DNA of 40,018 nucleotides. It comes from Betaproteobacteria bacterium (lineage in GTDB: Bacteria; Pseudomonadota; Gammaproteobacteria; Burkholderiales; Burkholderiaceae_A). A program made the translations under genes and the position numbers. Of this stretch, positions 29,607 to 39,586 are shown piece by piece; the first letter of the stretch is position 1, and the number at the start of each line of letters is the position of its first letter. The DNA is taken from positions 1 to 40,018 of the forward strand of contig JAGWXV010000005.1 in assembly GCA_018969705.1 (NCBI GenBank), read 5' to 3'. The notes below the pieces were generated by a model. That model was not told the DNA's origin and did not search any database. It saw only the letters and a program-made list of their open reading frames with translations.

Positions 29607-30776
29607 ATGAAAAAATCCCCCTCCTCCCGCCGTGGCCGCGCCTCTCGTGAGGCCGATGCATTGATTGAATTCGCCGAGGGGCTCGCACAATCGGGCAGCC
29701 GTGCAGAGGACCACTTCTGGGAGTCGCGGCTTGAACGCGAGATTGAATCGCTACTGAAAAACGGTGACGAGGGATCGCTGAATGCCGCACTGGATCGGCT
29801 TGCTGACCGCGAGTCCCGGGCCTACGAAGAGCTTGCTGATGCTATCGAAGGCCGTGTCGAGCATGCACTGGCGGCCACCTCGGATGGCGACCGCGATGTA
29901 CTGCTGTTCGCAGCTCCCGTGTTGGCCTGGTCACGCATGCCGCTGCCGACACGGCCGATTCCGGCTGCGATCGTGAAATCAACGCGCCAAGCCCTGATGG
30001 AATCGGTGTTTACTGCTGCCGCTGATGTCACCCTGGCCAATTATTTGTTCTCCCCGGATCAGTTGCCGGAAACCTTTTGCGATACCGCAGAGCTTCGACA
30101 GACCCTGACCCAGACCCTGAGCGAAGGTTTATTTAAGGTCGACCCTGCATCGCTCAAAGAAACGGCACAGTTTCTCGCCGATCAGCGCTACATCATTGGC
30201 GTCGTCTCTGCGCCCCGCGGCGAGGCGATATTTCGCTGGCAATCGGGTGATGCCAGCCGAGAGCAAGTGGCAGAGCGCTGGGTGCAAGTAAGCCAAGAGG
30301 CCCTAGCCCCACTGCTGCCAGCTTGCGCGTTTGAAAGCATGCTACCAAGGGCCTATTACGTGGCCTGTCGAGATGCCGATCGATCCGCCCGACCATTTTC
30401 AATTCGCGCCTCGGTGGCGTTCTTGGCGACCACGCTGGGGGTAACACCTAACGCACTCGTTGCGGTGATTGGTGGCTGCTATAACCGACAGCTCGAGGAA
30501 TATCGCATCGGATTTGCGGTTGCCGAGGAGGAAGAAGTCATCCACGGGGTGGTCTGGCCGCTTCTTGGTGCAGAGGATGAAATGAGTGATGTCGCAGAAG
30601 AGATCGAGACCACACTGCGCGATACCGGGCTGCAGCGAATCCTCATGCTCCGGCAGCGCCTGCCCATGGAATACTGTGATGATTGCGGCGCTCCGCTCTA
30701 TCCCAACGAGGATGGTGAAATGGTGCATGCCGAGCTGCCTGAGGTGGCCGAGCAGCCCAGCCAACACTTGCACTAG
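29607..30776 (+). CDS. DUF2863-like protein with C-terminal CxxC
   Basis: 389 aa, HFWESRLEREIESLLKNGDEGSLNAALDRL, DVLLFAAPVLAWSRMPLPT, C-terminal YCDDCGAPLYPNEDGE. Confidence 0.7.
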   Translation: MKKSPSSRRGRASREADALIEFAEGLAQSGSRAEDHFWESRLEREIESLLKNGDEGSLNAALDRLADRESRAYEELADAIEGRVEHALAATSDGDRDVLLFAAPVLAWSRMPLPTRPIPAAIVKSTRQALMESVFTAAADVTLANYLFSPDQLPETFCDTAELRQTLTQTLSEGLFKVDPASLKETAQFLADQRYIIGVVSAPRGEAIFRWQSGDASREQVAERWVQVSQEALAPLLPACAFESMLPRAYYVACRDADRSARPFSIRASVAFLATTLGVTPNALVAVIGGCYNRQLEEYRIGFAVAEEEEVIHGVVWPLLGAEDEMSDVAEEIETTLRDTGLQRILMLRQRLPMEYCDDCGAPLYPNEDGEMVHAELPEVAEQPSQHLH

Positions 30777-30790
30777 CCGATGGCGCTGAC

Positions 30791-32692
30791 CTACCAGCTC
30801 TTCGGTCGAACCTGCGCAGTGAAAAAGACGCCCCTCGACGGGGTTGCGTAGGTGTTTGCGAGTTGGTAGCTCGCATTACCAACATTCTCAACCCGGGCGC
30901 CGAGGCCAAACTCGGGGGTCAGCTGATATCGTGCGTAAAGATCGAGTGTCGCGTACGGCGCTAGGATCACTGTATTGAAATCAGAGTCTTTTCGAGATCC
31001 GGCAGTGAAAAAGCGTCCGCCATACGACAGTCTGCCTTCCACTACCGATAGCTGTAACGACCCATAGTCATTTGCGCGTCGCGCAAGGCGAGTATTTGAA
31101 ACGGTAACATTTCTTGGATCTTGTACCGTGTAGCTTGCCTTTGCTTCAATTTTTCCAAAAACGGCGCGCACAGAGGACTCCCATCCTTGATTCTCAATAT
31201 TGATGTTCTCGTAGTTGAAGGTGTCGGAGCGATACACAATCGCGTCACGCGACGATGTCGAAAAGTTTATGATCCGTGCAGAGATATTTGAGCTCTGGTA
31301 AGTCAGGCCCAGCTCATTACTTTGATGTTTCTCCGGGCGCAATCCAATGGAAGATACAAATTCATCCGGCGCTGGTGCCCGAAATGCAGTCGACCGGGAG
31401 GCCGTCGCGCGAAGGTTTTCGGAGAGTTGAAAGCCAACGCCTGTCAGCCAACTGGTAACTCCCTCTCGAACGGAGCGGGCCCCGCGCTCTTCGGCAGAAA
31501 TATGATCGTTTCGGAGATTAAGCTGAAATGAAGTAATCCCACGGGTAGCCGCCAGGCCCGCATAAATTGCCTTAGTCTCCCGCGAACTGTTCGACTCAAT
31601 ATACGTGGTTGTGTAGCGCCGGCCAAGAAACTCGGCCTGAGAAATCTCAGCGCCACCGGTTAAAACCGTACTTTTCAACGGTGACATACGGGTTTCAAAG
31701 CGCATGGTGGTCTGATCACCCTTGCTCAGCCCACCGTCCAACAAACTCCGCTGAGCGCCATTTCGAAATTCGCGCAGCGCAAGTCTTGAGTGATAGATTT
31801 CAATCCGAGTTCTTCCAAGACCCGATGTTTTCATTTCCGCATAGATACCAACGTTTTCATTATCTCGTTTCAATAAGTGTGTATCCGTGGGCGCACTTGA
31901 TTCATCGAAACTTGACTGGCCCGCCATGGCAGTCATAAACATACCGACTTGCGTACTTTGGGTCAGATCTCTAGAGATGCGAGCGTTCACGCTTCGATTC
32001 GAATAGCCGTCGTTGTCCGGGTTAAATCCAGATCCAACTCTCGCCGAAAAGCCATCGGTATCGAGGGCCGAAACGCCAACATTAAATCGATAGCCGGCTG
32101 AGTCGCCCCCGTAGTTCGCGGAGAGTCCACGAGTATTCCGGGCGCCTGCAGTGATTGAAAACGTACTCTTCGGCGGGCCGGAGTTCTGCCTGGTAAAGAT
32201 ATTGATAACACCACCGATTGCTGCCTCCCCAAACAGGGAACCAACATTGCCCCGAACGATCTCAATTCGATCAATTATGCTAAGAGGAATATCAGCAAAG
32301 TTAAAAAATCCGATTCGATCGGTCTGTGCCCTCACACCATCGATAAACACTGCAGAATTAACGCTCGACATGCCCCTGAGAAATAGGCTTGTTGTAGCGC
32401 CGGGTCCACCATTTCTTGAAATCTCGAAGCCCGGCTCTCCGGAGAGAAAGCTTGCGAGATCAAGCGCCTGTGAACGCTCTATTTCCTGCCGAGAAATGAC
32501 GCTCACCGAAGGAATCACATCACTTAAGGGTTGCTCGAACCGCGCGGCACTCACAACAACCGGGTTTAGTGAATTTAGGGGCGTCTGGATAACCGCTTGC
32601 GGAGCATCGGGTGCCTTGGCGCTTGTTTGGGCGAAGGCTGCCGAGGCCCCAAGCGCAAGTGCACTGAACGCCGGCAGATACCGAAAAGACAT
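30791..32692 (-). CDS. btuB: TonB-dependent receptor, BtuB-like (vitamin B12 uptake)
   Basis: Signal peptide (LPAFSALALGASAAFA), plug domain VSVISRQEIERSQALDLASFLSGEPGFEIS...RIEIVRGNVGSLFGEAAIGGVINIFTR, C-terminal beta-barrel; directly downstream of a cobalamin riboswitch. Confidence 0.88.
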   Translation of the reverse strand: MSFRYLPAFSALALGASAAFAQTSAKAPDAPQAVIQTPLNSLNPVVVSAARFEQPLSDVIPSVSVISRQEIERSQALDLASFLSGEPGFEISRNGGPGATTSLFLRGMSSVNSAVFIDGVRAQTDRIGFFNFADIPLSIIDRIEIVRGNVGSLFGEAAIGGVINIFTRQNSGPPKSTFSITAGARNTRGLSANYGGDSAGYRFNVGVSALDTDGFSARVGSGFNPDNDGYSNRSVNARISRDLTQSTQVGMFMTAMAGQSSFDESSAPTDTHLLKRDNENVGIYAEMKTSGLGRTRIEIYHSRLALREFRNGAQRSLLDGGLSKGDQTTMRFETRMSPLKSTVLTGGAEISQAEFLGRRYTTTYIESNSSRETKAIYAGLAATRGITSFQLNLRNDHISAEERGARSVREGVTSWLTGVGFQLSENLRATASRSTAFRAPAPDEFVSSIGLRPEKHQSNELGLTYQSSNISARIINFSTSSRDAIVYRSDTFNYENINIENQGWESSVRAVFGKIEAKASYTVQDPRNVTVSNTRLARRANDYGSLQLSVVEGRLSYGGRFFTAGSRKDSDFNTVILAPYATLDLYARYQLTPEFGLGARVENVGNASYQLANTYATPSRGVFFTAQVRPKSW

Positions 32693-32744
32693 GATCAACC
32701 TTTCTTGCCCCCCCAATCCCCGAGGCGACAAAAAGCATTCACGT

Positions 32745-32945
32745 CACTGGCCGGTATCCAGACTTCGGCTGCTGCCCCCTTGCAGGGGCAATGATTCAAT
32801 ACCTTCCCAGGGCACACCTGCACCCCAGTGGCCGGCCCAGTACAGCTGGACCGCCTTGAATCACGTCAACCGTTACTGTTTCGGGGAAAGTGCCGGATTT
32901 ACACCGGCTTCCCGTTTAACCCGCGCTAAGCAGGCACCACGCGAC
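32745..32945 (-). ncRNA. cobalamin riboswitch (AdoCbl/B12 leader)
   Basis: Minus strand: GGTGCCTGC...GGGAAGCCGGTGTAAATCCGGCACTTTCCCCGAAACAGTAACGG...GCCACTGGGGTGCAGG...GGGAAGG...GCCGAAGTCTGGATACCGGCC, matching conserved cobalamin riboswitch blocks in order. Confidence 0.9.
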
Positions 32946-33056
32946 GGCGTCTGACCAATTTCAAACTGGCCTTAGTGTAACGCCTCGCAATCGCACGGGC
33001 GCCGATCGGTGCTGTCTCTACTCAAAGAAATTCTGACGTAGACAGACGCTCGACAT

Positions 33057-33476
33057 CTATTTGGCAAAGAGACGATCGGGATGCGCCATTGCCTTAAATT
33101 CAATCGCGTTACCGGAAGGATCCAAAAAGAACATGGTGGCCTGCTCTCCCACCTCGCCTTTGAATCGAATATACGGCGCAATCACAAACTCGACGCCCGC
33201 AGCCGTTAACTTATCGGCCATCGCTTGCCATTCGGGCATCGATAACACGATTCCAAAGTGGCGCACGGGCACCTGCTTACCATCTACCTCATTCTTTGGC
33301 TCGTGGGCGGGGCCATCTTTTGCCAGATGTGCCACGATCTGGTGGCCGTATAAATTAAAGTCGATCCATTCATCTGAACTGCGGCCCTCCGGGCAGCCGA
33401 GCAGGCCGCCGTAAAACGCGCGGGCCTTGTGCAAGTCATCAACAGGAAACGCTAAATGAAACGGATGCATAAACAA
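33057..33476 (-). CDS. VOC family protein (glyoxalase/dioxygenase superfamily)
   Basis: [63 protein letters not shown]. Confidence 0.85.
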   Translation of the reverse strand: MFMHPFHLAFPVDDLHKARAFYGGLLGCPEGRSSDEWIDFNLYGHQIVAHLAKDGPAHEPKNEVDGKQVPVRHFGIVLSMPEWQAMADKLTAAGVEFVIAPYIRFKGEVGEQATMFFLDPSGNAIEFKAMAHPDRLFAK

Positions 33477-33508
33477 CCTCCACTATCAAGTCCGAAGCAA
33501 GAACACTG

Positions 33509-34372
33509 CTAACGGGTCACCATTTCGATAAAGACCTTTGAGCGCTCAATTGTCGGCGCTAAAAACGAGAGCCGATCAGAAAGGCTCGCCACAAGGCTGG
33601 AATGGCTCACCAGGCCAAACGGGCCCTCGAACACTTCCATCTTGACATAGACTCCTGCCGCCCGCAGGCGCGCCGCGAGTGCTGCGGAGTTAATCTCTGG
33701 ATCCACCAGAGGGTCCCGCTTTGCCGACAGCAGCAGCATGGGTGGAGATGCAGGCGATACATGCTCAATGGGCTGGGAGTCACGGGGAGTATTTGGCCAA
33801 TTAAATGCGCGTTGGGCTGCAGGCATTTGAATCGGCAAAAAGTTAACCGGTGAAGACAGGCCAATAACACCACGAATTCGGCGTCGCTCGGATTCCGACA
33901 ACCAACGGGAATCGGTCGCCAAGCTGATCGCGTTATAGGCGCCAGCCGAATGGCCCGCCAGCACGATACGCTGCGCATCGCCGCCAAAACGCGCGGCCTG
34001 CTCAATGACAAGCCTGAGCGCCTCCGCGCTATCTTGAACAAAACCCGGGTAGGTCACCTCAGGTGTGAGTCGATAATCCGGAATCGCGACCAGATAGCCC
34101 AAATCATTAAAGGTTCTCGCGATGAATCGATAGTCGAGCCTTGACCCGCTCTCCCAGGCACCGCCATAAAAAAACACGACCACTGGTACCGCTGTTGCAG
34201 TCACGTGTTGTGGGGCGGGATAAAACTCGACACGCTGTCTGGCCGAGGGGCCATAGCTCAAGGTGGCAGAGGCAGCCTGTGGAGATTTAGAAACTGCGTT
34301 CAGAACATCCAGGCTCGAGCAGCCAGAGAGAAAAGATGCGCTAAGCGCAGCGAGAACCGACTTTAACCACAT
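33509..34372 (-). CDS. alpha/beta hydrolase (esterase-like), predicted lipoprotein
   Basis: MWLKSVLAALSASFLSGCSS lipobox (LSGC), VVFFYGGAWESGSRLDYR, IVLAGHSAGAYNAISLA nucleophile elbow. Start set at 34372, not the track start that reads into the tRNA. Confidence 0.85.
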   Translation of the reverse strand: MWLKSVLAALSASFLSGCSSLDVLNAVSKSPQAASATLSYGPSARQRVEFYPAPQHVTATAVPVVVFFYGGAWESGSRLDYRFIARTFNDLGYLVAIPDYRLTPEVTYPGFVQDSAEALRLVIEQAARFGGDAQRIVLAGHSAGAYNAISLATDSRWLSESERRRIRGVIGLSSPVNFLPIQMPAAQRAFNWPNTPRDSQPIEHVSPASPPMLLLSAKRDPLVDPEINSAALAARLRAAGVYVKMEVFEGPFGLVSHSSLVASLSDRLSFLAPTIERSKVFIEMVTR

Positions 34373-34413
34373 CGTGGGATTTGGATAGTAAGAACTGAGG
34401 GAGAAATTCGAAA

Positions 34414-34491
<78 letters not shown>

Positions 34492-34503
34492 CCGAACCTG
34501 CGA

Positions 34504-34908
34504 TTATAGCCGAGGCCCACTGCCCTTCAGGATCTGCAGAACTGCAGCCAGCTCACCACGCAGGTCACTCGGTGCGGAGGGCAACGAGTCCATTATTGGT
34601 GCCGAGTCGTTGCTTGATGGGCGCGCATCACCATTTGCACGCCCTTCCATTAATTGATTGCGGGCACCGCTAATGGTGAACCCCTGATCGTAGAGCAGCT
34701 CTCGAATTTTCCGAATCAGTAAGACTTCATGATGTTGATAGTAGCGACGATTTCCGCGCCGTTTCATCGGCCGCAGCTGGGTAAATTCCTGCTCCCAATA
34801 ACGCAGCACATGGGGCTTTACCGCGCAGAGCTCACTGACCTCGCCAATGGTGAAATAACGCTTGGCCGGGATCGGCGGCAGCAGCGGTGAGGCGACGCGA
34901 CTCTCCAT
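34504..34908 (-). CDS. MerR family transcriptional regulator
   Basis: [48 protein letters not shown] winged helix; conserved position after ihfA. Confidence 0.9.
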   Translation of the reverse strand: MESRVASPLLPPIPAKRYFTIGEVSELCAVKPHVLRYWEQEFTQLRPMKRRGNRRYYQHHEVLLIRKIRELLYDQGFTISGARNQLMEGRANGDARPSSNDSAPIMDSLPSAPSDLRGELAAVLQILKGSGPRL

Positions 34909-34944
34909 GGTGTTTTAGCGCGAGGTGCTCAGACTCGGGGATCT

Positions 34945-35391
34945 CTAACCAAGGTTGGGCTCATCATCGGCATAAGCATCCAGTGGCTTTTTCGATGGAT
35001 CCTGGACATAGGACTTCAGTTTTTGGCTTGCATGAAAGGTCACCACGCGCCGGGCGGCGATCGGAATCTCTTGGCCCGTTTTGGGGTTGCGGCCGGGCCG
35101 CTGCGGCTTATCGCGAAGTTGAAAATTCCCAAACCCGGAGAGCTTAACGCTGGTGCCGGCGACCAGGGTCTCTCGAATTTCCTCGAAAAAGATATCGACA
35201 ACCTCTTTTGCCTCGCGCTTATTTAGGCCCACGACTTCAAACAGCAGGTCTGCCAATTCGGCCTTGGTCAGACTGTCCTCGGTGGACTTCAGGCCAGCGT
35301 GCTCGAGCAATCTGAGCACCACCTCTCCCGCTGTAGGGGTCGGGTTCGCAGCGGGCGGCAGGCCCGATAAGGTCTTCGAATCGAAGTGCAC
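34945..35391 (-). CDS. ihfA: integration host factor subunit alpha
   Basis: [31 protein letters not shown]...[48 protein letters not shown] start in track, N-terminal extension. Confidence 0.94.
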   Translation of the reverse strand: MHFDSKTLSGLPPAANPTPTAGEVVLRLLEHAGLKSTEDSLTKAELADLLFEVVGLNKREAKEVVDIFFEEIRETLVAGTSVKLSGFGNFQLRDKPQRPGRNPKTGQEIPIAARRVVTFHASQKLKSYVQDPSKKPLDAYADDEPNLG

Positions 35392-35400
35392 GTTTCAGAA

Positions 35401-37827
35401 TCAGGAACGGAGTCTGGCGGCGAATTCGGCCTGCATTAATCTGATGATTTCGGCCATTAGCTGATCGACTTCCGAATCCTGCAGTGTTGCCTCGGGACTT
35501 TGCAGTATAAAGCGGAAAGCGAGGCTTTTTTCCTTTTCGGACAATCCCTTACCTCGATATTCATCAAAACACTTGACATTAGTAATCCAAGACCCTTGTT
35601 TTGACTGGCTTTTTAGGTGATTGATCCGGTCCAGGAGGGCTCCAGCCGGGATTTCAAGGCCCACGACCAGGGCCAAGTCTCGAATGACTAGGGGGAACTT
35701 TGACGGCTCCTGTGGCCGGGGTACGGCAGCCTTAGAAAGGGGCTCCAATTCGAGCTCAAAAACAATCGGGGCACCGGCAAGCTCCAGGCCCTGCACCAGG
35801 CGAGGGTGAAGCTCTCCGATAAATCCCGCCGGCCTGCCACCAATCATGACCTCAGCGCTGCGGCCAGGATGCAGCGCAGGATGCGCCAAGCTCAGTGCCC
35901 GAGTGGTGAGCGAAACAGGTGCCGCAAGGCGCTGCAAATCACCCTTCACATCAAAAAAATCTACTGGCCTTGCCGCTAAGCCCCACTGCTCATCGGCAGC
36001 AAACCCAAATGCGACCCCCGCAAGCCGTAGCGGCTGCCGGATGCCGCCCACAGCCCAGTCACCTGCCTGCTGAGCGGGATCGTCGTGATATGTCCGGCCG
36101 ATCTCAAAGAGTCGCACGCGCGATGCCTTGCGATTCAGGTTAGCAGCAGTGGCTTCGAGCAATCCTGGCAATAGACTGGGCCGCATCACGCACTGATGCG
36201 AGGCCATCGGATTTAGCAGCCGAAGCGCAGATGCGCCCGAAAGAAAGGGGTCCGCCTGCTCCTGACTGATAAAACTATAAGTGATTGCCTCGACATAGTC
36301 CGCAGCGACCATCCGATCGCGCAGCTGCATTGATGATCGGCTTGCCTCGGGCCGCGAAAACATCGCTGCGCTTGCACGCGGGGGATGGGCAGGAATGCGT
36401 TCAAACCCATGAATGCGGGCCACCTCTTCAATCAGATCCTCCTCGATCTCGAGATCGAAGCGGAATGAAGGCGGCGTGATCCGAATGACCTCCCCTGCCT
36501 CTGACTTTGAAACCTCAGCCGCCAGGCCGAGCCGAGAAAAAATATTCAAACAATCCTGTGCGGTTACCGAAATGCCAAGCACCTTGCAGCAGCGAGCAAC
36601 CCGCATCGTGACGGGCGCTCGGTCGGGCACCCCCAGGGTCTGATCATCCATGGGGCCGGCCGCCCCACCGCAGATGCTTTGAATAAGATGGGTGATGTAA
36701 TCGACGTGGGCGACTGTGGTCTCCCAGTCGACGCCGCGCTCAAAACGATGGCCCGCCTCGGTGCTAAACCCAAAACGCCGTGCGCGGCCGCGAATTGAAT
36801 CAGGCCACCAGAATGCAGCCTCAATGTAGACATTTTTAGTTTCAAGCGAAACGGCAGTGGCATCGCCGCCCATGATGCCCGCCATCGACTCCGGACCACG
36901 GTCATCCGCAATCACGCCCACGGATGGATCCAGCATGAACTCTTGCTCGTTTAAGAGCTTGATTTTCTCGCCGGGATGGGCCCAGCGCACGACCAGCGGC
37001 CCATGAATCTTATCGGCATCAAAGATATGGCTCGGCCGTCCAAGCTCCAGCATGACGTAGTTTGAAATATCAACGAGTGCCGAGATCGATCGCTGACCAG
37101 CCTGCTCGAGCCGGCTACGCATCCAATCCGGCGTCACCGCGTTTGCGTTAACGTCCTTTACGACGCGCCCCGAAAAACGGCCACATAGATCTGCGGCCTC
37201 AATCCGCACGGGAACCTTTTCAGAAACGGTTGGCGCCACCGATGGCCAGCTCGGCAGGGTCAGGGAGGCTGACGTCAACGCCGCGACCTCACGGGCTACG
37301 CCAGCGATGGATAAACAATCTGCGCGATTGGGCGTAAGCTTGATTTCCAATACACGCGCATCAAGATTCATTGCCTCGCGCATATTCTTGCCAAGCGTTG
37401 TTGCGAATGAATCGGGCAAGGCCAGCAGGCCCTCGGCGTCCTCCGAGATTCCAAGTTCTTTTGCCGAGCAGAGCATGCCCTGGCTCTCAACGCCACGCAT
37501 CTTTGCCCGCTTAATCTTAAAGCCGCCAGGAAGCACAGCGCCCTCAGTGGCACACGGCGCCACCATGCCGGCCTGCACGTTCGGAGCGCCGCAAACAATC
37601 TGCAGCGTGTCCGGCTGTCCGATATCAACGGTACAAACGCGTAGCCGATCTGCATCCGGATGGGGCGTGACTGCGGTGACACGGCCAATTACGACGCCTG
37701 AGAATTCGGGCGCAAGGGGAAGCGCATCTTCAACCTCAAGGCCTGCCATGGTGAGTGCATCGGCCAGCGCCTCGGAGTCGATAGGCGGGTTGACCATCGC
37801 CCTTAGCCACTGCTCAGGAACGCGCAT
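35401..37827 (-). CDS. pheT: phenylalanyl-tRNA synthetase beta subunit
   Basis: 808 aa; tRNA-binding domain VCTVDIGQPDTLQIVCGAPN, B5, and anticodon-binding C-terminal FPLVIRDLALVV. Confidence 0.97.
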   Translation of the reverse strand: MRVPEQWLRAMVNPPIDSEALADALTMAGLEVEDALPLAPEFSGVVIGRVTAVTPHPDADRLRVCTVDIGQPDTLQIVCGAPNVQAGMVAPCATEGAVLPGGFKIKRAKMRGVESQGMLCSAKELGISEDAEGLLALPDSFATTLGKNMREAMNLDARVLEIKLTPNRADCLSIAGVAREVAALTSASLTLPSWPSVAPTVSEKVPVRIEAADLCGRFSGRVVKDVNANAVTPDWMRSRLEQAGQRSISALVDISNYVMLELGRPSHIFDADKIHGPLVVRWAHPGEKIKLLNEQEFMLDPSVGVIADDRGPESMAGIMGGDATAVSLETKNVYIEAAFWWPDSIRGRARRFGFSTEAGHRFERGVDWETTVAHVDYITHLIQSICGGAAGPMDDQTLGVPDRAPVTMRVARCCKVLGISVTAQDCLNIFSRLGLAAEVSKSEAGEVIRITPPSFRFDLEIEEDLIEEVARIHGFERIPAHPPRASAAMFSRPEASRSSMQLRDRMVAADYVEAITYSFISQEQADPFLSGASALRLLNPMASHQCVMRPSLLPGLLEATAANLNRKASRVRLFEIGRTYHDDPAQQAGDWAVGGIRQPLRLAGVAFGFAADEQWGLAARPVDFFDVKGDLQRLAAPVSLTTRALSLAHPALHPGRSAEVMIGGRPAGFIGELHPRLVQGLELAGAPIVFELELEPLSKAAVPRPQEPSKFPLVIRDLALVVGLEIPAGALLDRINHLKSQSKQGSWITNVKCFDEYRGKGLSEKEKSLAFRFILQSPEATLQDSEVDQLMAEIIRLMQAEFAARLRS

Positions 37828-37839
37828 CTTAAGATGTCC

Positions 37840-38856
37840 TTAGGCAAATTGGCGCAAAAAGCGCAGATCGTTATCAAAAAATAAGCGCAGGTCAGCGATG
37901 CCATAACGCAGCATAGTCATGCGCTCAAGGCCGGTGCCAAATGCAAAGCCGATATAGCGTTCCGGATCAAGCCCGAAATGGCGCACTACTTTTGGATGCA
38001 CCTGGCCCGAGCCCGCAATCTCTAGCCAGCGGCCCTTTAGCGGGCCAGACTCAAAGCGCATATCAATTTCTGCCGAGGGCTCGGTAAACGGAAAAAATGA
38101 CGGACGAAAGCGCACCTGCAGCTGATCCGTTTCATAAAAGCGTTGAAGAAAATCGGTGTAAACACCTTTGAGATCTGCAAACGAAATATGCTCATCGATC
38201 CAAAGCCCCTCGACCTGATGAAACATTGGTGAGTGGGTCGCATCGCTATCCACCCGATACGTGCGGCCCGGGGCGATTACCTTTATCGGCGGCTTGTGGG
38301 TCCGCGCGTAGCGGACCTGCATCGGACTGGTGTGGGTACGCAGTAAAAGTGGCAGGCCCGTCTCATCTTTTTTATCGAGATAAAACGTATCCTGCATCGA
38401 GCGGGCCGGATGGTTCTCGGGATTATTCAGGGCCGTGAAATTCATCCAGTCGGTTTCGATCTCGGGGCCATCGGCCACATCAAAGCCGATTGACTGAAAG
38501 AGCTCCTCGACGCGACGCCAGGTGCGAATGACCGGATGGATCGCACCCACGGCGTGACCCCGGCCATCCTGGGAGATATCGATCGCCTCGGCTGCAAGCC
38601 GGCGATTGAGTTCAGACTCAGCAATGGCTAACCGGCGATCGGCGAGCAGCGATTCGATCTGCTGCTTCACGCCATTGATTGCAGCACCGAGCGTTTTTTT
38701 TGTTTCGGCATCCGCCTGACCGAGGGCCTTGAGCTGCTCAGTCAGCGCACCGTTTTTTCCAAGAAAGCGGGCCTTGGCATTTTCCAGGGCTGCCGAATCA
38801 GCAGCCTGAGAAAACGCCAATTCCGCTTCTTGAACAAGACGCGCGAGTTCGGTCAT
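37840..38856 (-). CDS. pheS: phenylalanyl-tRNA synthetase alpha subunit
   Basis: [70 protein letters not shown]. Confidence 0.97.
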   Translation of the reverse strand: MTELARLVQEAELAFSQAADSAALENAKARFLGKNGALTEQLKALGQADAETKKTLGAAINGVKQQIESLLADRRLAIAESELNRRLAAEAIDISQDGRGHAVGAIHPVIRTWRRVEELFQSIGFDVADGPEIETDWMNFTALNNPENHPARSMQDTFYLDKKDETGLPLLLRTHTSPMQVRYARTHKPPIKVIAPGRTYRVDSDATHSPMFHQVEGLWIDEHISFADLKGVYTDFLQRFYETDQLQVRFRPSFFPFTEPSAEIDMRFESGPLKGRWLEIAGSGQVHPKVVRHFGLDPERYIGFAFGTGLERMTMLRYGIADLRLFFDNDLRFLRQFA

Positions 38857-38894
38857 CGCCAGTGACGGGGTCTAGCCTGCCGAAGAAAGCGCGG

Positions 38895-39254
38895 CTACTT
38901 CGCCAGGGCGGCTTTTACGGAGGTGACGATGGCGGCAAAGGCGGCCTTATCCATCACGGCCAGATCAGCAAGCACCTTACGATCCAGATCGATGTTGGCC
39001 TTCTTTAAGCCCGCCATGAATCGGCTGTAGTTGATATCCAGCGTACGGCAGGCGGCATTGATCCGCGTAATCCAGAGCGCACGGAATACCCGCTTGCGAT
39101 TACGACGATCCCGATAGGCGTACTGGCCAGCACGCATCACCGCCTGTTTGGCGACACGAAAGACATTGTTGCGGCGACCACGAAAGCCTTTGGCGCGGGC
39201 CAAAATTTTCTTGTGGCGTGCTCGAGCGGTAACTCCACGTTTAACGCGAGGCAT
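38895..39254 (-). CDS. rplT: 50S ribosomal protein bL20
   Basis: [55 protein letters not shown]. Confidence 0.98.
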   Translation of the reverse strand: MPRVKRGVTARARHKKILARAKGFRGRRNNVFRVAKQAVMRAGQYAYRDRRNRKRVFRALWITRINAACRTLDINYSRFMAGLKKANIDLDRKVLADLAVMDKAAFAAIVTSVKAALAK

Positions 39255-39266
39255 GACGGTTCTCCT

Positions 39267-39464
39267 TTAGGCGTAAGGCATCATGTCGCGGACACGCTGG
39301 ATGTCCGATTCATGCACGGTCAAAGTGCCACGCAGCTGACGCTTATTTTTGGTCGTCCGCTTGGTCAGAATATGGCGCTTGGTCGCGTGCGCGCGTTTGA
39401 TGGACCCGCTTCCACGGGCCTGAAAGCGCTTTGCAGCGGCTTTCTTGGTCTTCATTTTGGGCAT
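39267..39464 (-). CDS. rpmI: 50S ribosomal protein bL35
   Basis: [46 protein letters not shown]. Confidence 0.98.
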   Translation of the reverse strand: MPKMKTKKAAAKRFQARGSGSIKRAHATKRHILTKRTTKNKRQLRGTLTVHESDIQRVRDMMPYA

Positions 39465-39553
39465 CTAAAGCTCCGTTTTTAAACCTGCTCAGGTGGCTGC
39501 AGCAGGACTGCAAAGCACTTTGAAAACCTGGCGAGGCAAATTTCTTACTTCCA

Positions 39554-39586
39554 CAACAACTACAGCTTCAACTACAACTACAACTA
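39554..39586 (-). repeat. tandem hexamer TAGTTG repeat starting at the infC stop codon
   Basis: Minus strand TAGTTG TAGTTG TAGTTG AAGCTG TAGTTG TTG, running from the infC stop codon into the intercistronic gap. Confidence 0.85.

Noticed and set aside
32151-32954. 267-aa plus-strand ORF antisense to btuB and its riboswitch
   Set aside because: Lies wholly opposite a clear TonB-receptor gene and aptamer; composition is typical of an antisense shadow ORF with no recognisable domain.
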